From contig CAJZHL010000010.1 of NCBI GenBank assembly GCA_916048055.1, positions 372,001 to 436,000 of the forward strand: a stretch of DNA of 64,000 nucleotides. The letters are read 5' to 3'. Positions 63,255-64,000 of this stretch are shown in pieces. Position 1 is the first letter of the stretch. Every line of letters begins with the position of its first letter. The notes below the pieces were generated by a model. That model had not been told where the DNA came from and made no database searches. It saw nothing but the letters and a program-made list of their open reading frames with translations. A program made the position numbers and the translations under genes. The stretch is from Pedinophyceae sp. YPF-701 (taxonomy: Eukaryota; Chlorophyta; Pedinophyceae).

Positions 63255-63810
63255 CTAGGACCAAAACTTCAATTTGGCGAGGCCGTGCTTTTCCTGGTGC
63301 TTCTTCTTCTTCTTGTGGTGCTTCTTCTTCCGCTTCGCCGGCGGCGTCGCGTCCAGGATGCTCTCGCGCGGCCGCTCGCAGCCCAGGATGCGCGCCAGCT
63401 CCAGCCACTGCTTGGCCCCGAACACGTTGTTCGAGAACCGCATCGATATGCTCACGACGCGCGACAGCAGCCCGGGCAACCGCGCGTACGCCAGCAGCTC
63501 CGCGCCCCCGATCAGCTGGTACCGCACGTTGCTGCTGATCCCCATGAAGTAAATCCACCCCGTCGCGGTCCGGACGGGGTCCTGCTCCGTGCGCGGCGGC
63601 ACGAAGTCCGGGTCCAGGATCTCGCGCGTGTCAGTGATCGTGTTGACCAGCTTCGTGCCGCTGTAGCCCATCGTGTAGCCCACCATGCCGTACAGCACGG
63701 CCTTGTGGAAGAAGCACCCGATGCGCTGCGCGAGGGAGAAGAGGCCCGGCTCGAACACGAACGTGGGCAGCTGCGCGATCGCGCGACCGATCGTGGACTT
63801 GGGTAGCCGC
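63255..63810 (-). CDS. RETICULATA-related plastid protein (DUF3411), 3' exon
   Basis: Last exon (184 codons plus stop) of a RETICULATA/RER-family protein, plastid-envelope membrane proteins that affect leaf and plastid development in plants. Family pattern: LPTFVFEPGLFSLAQR, then VLYGMVGYTMGYSGTKL, SSNVRYQLIGGAELLAYA, SMRFSNNVFGAKQWLELAR. The exon follows a TTGCAG acceptor at 63811 and enters in phase 2; upstream exons, including any transit peptide, lie beyond the window. The C-terminus is an unusual Lys/His-rich tail (AKRKKKHHKKKKKHQEKHG) before the stop, not typical of the plant proteins I know. Confidence 0.82.
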
Positions 63811-64000
63811 CTGCAAGTGTGCGGGCGCGGCGACGGGGGCGGTGAGCGGGGGGCCGCGTGCGCGCGGGCGGTGCTGCGGGCCGCAGCGCGGCCCGTCAGC
63901 GACGGAGGACACCTCAGGGAGGCTGGCTGCGGCGGCGTCGCGGCGCGTTCGCGCCGGCGCGGCGGGCTGCGGCAGGGCGCAGCTGGCGGTCGGCGCGCAG
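63811..64000. other. Probable intron of the RETICULATA-related gene
   Basis: GC-rich, no family match in any frame; most simply the intron upstream of the last exon, running off the window. Confidence 0.5.

Overview
The window is GC-rich nuclear DNA from a eukaryote whose genes have short spliceosomal introns (about 46-340 nt, GT-AG with two probable GC-AG cases). A RETICULATA-family (DUF3411) protein and a POLLUX/PEC-type ion channel with a transit-peptide-like N-terminus suggest a plastid-bearing lineage. I read it as an alga but cannot name the species or phylum.

Positions 1 to about 47.4 kb hold one tandem array on the minus strand: 16 intact, apparently intronless leucine-rich-repeat (LRR) genes, one chimeric pseudogene, the first nine codons of a further gene cut by the window edge, and two short 3' gene stubs. 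Proteins are 525-664 aa: a basic NLS-like start, an F-box-like helical segment, a conserved middle domain, and LRRs of about 23 residues. Length differences are mainly multiples of a 46-residue (138-bp) two-LRR module. Genes are separated by 0.7-1.0 kb spacers that are themselves repeated and fall into a few related types (called A-F here). Two nested duplications are visible: an 8,054-bp tandem duplication (16.06-24.12 / 24.12-32.17 kb) and a 2.98-kb one (36.87-39.78 / 39.85-42.76 kb) that made the chimeric pseudogene. The array looks young and turns over by unequal exchange and gene conversion, while solvent-exposed LRR positions differ strongly between copies. This fits a recognition-type family (for example F-box/LRR substrate receptors or a defence repertoire), but function is inferred.

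From 47.58 kb to the end lie single-copy, multi-exon genes: an SNM1/PSO2-like DNA cross-link repair nuclease (minus), a small 101-aa unknown (minus), a POLLUX/PEC-like channel (plus), a GCP5-like gamma-tubulin complex component (minus), the histone chaperone HIRA (plus), and a RETICULATA-related protein (minus, 5' end outside the window). Exon models for these were built from splice sites, frame continuity and family resemblance; lengths sum to whole codons for SNM1, the 101-aa gene, POLLUX and HIRA. The 5' end and the last junction of GCP5 remain open.
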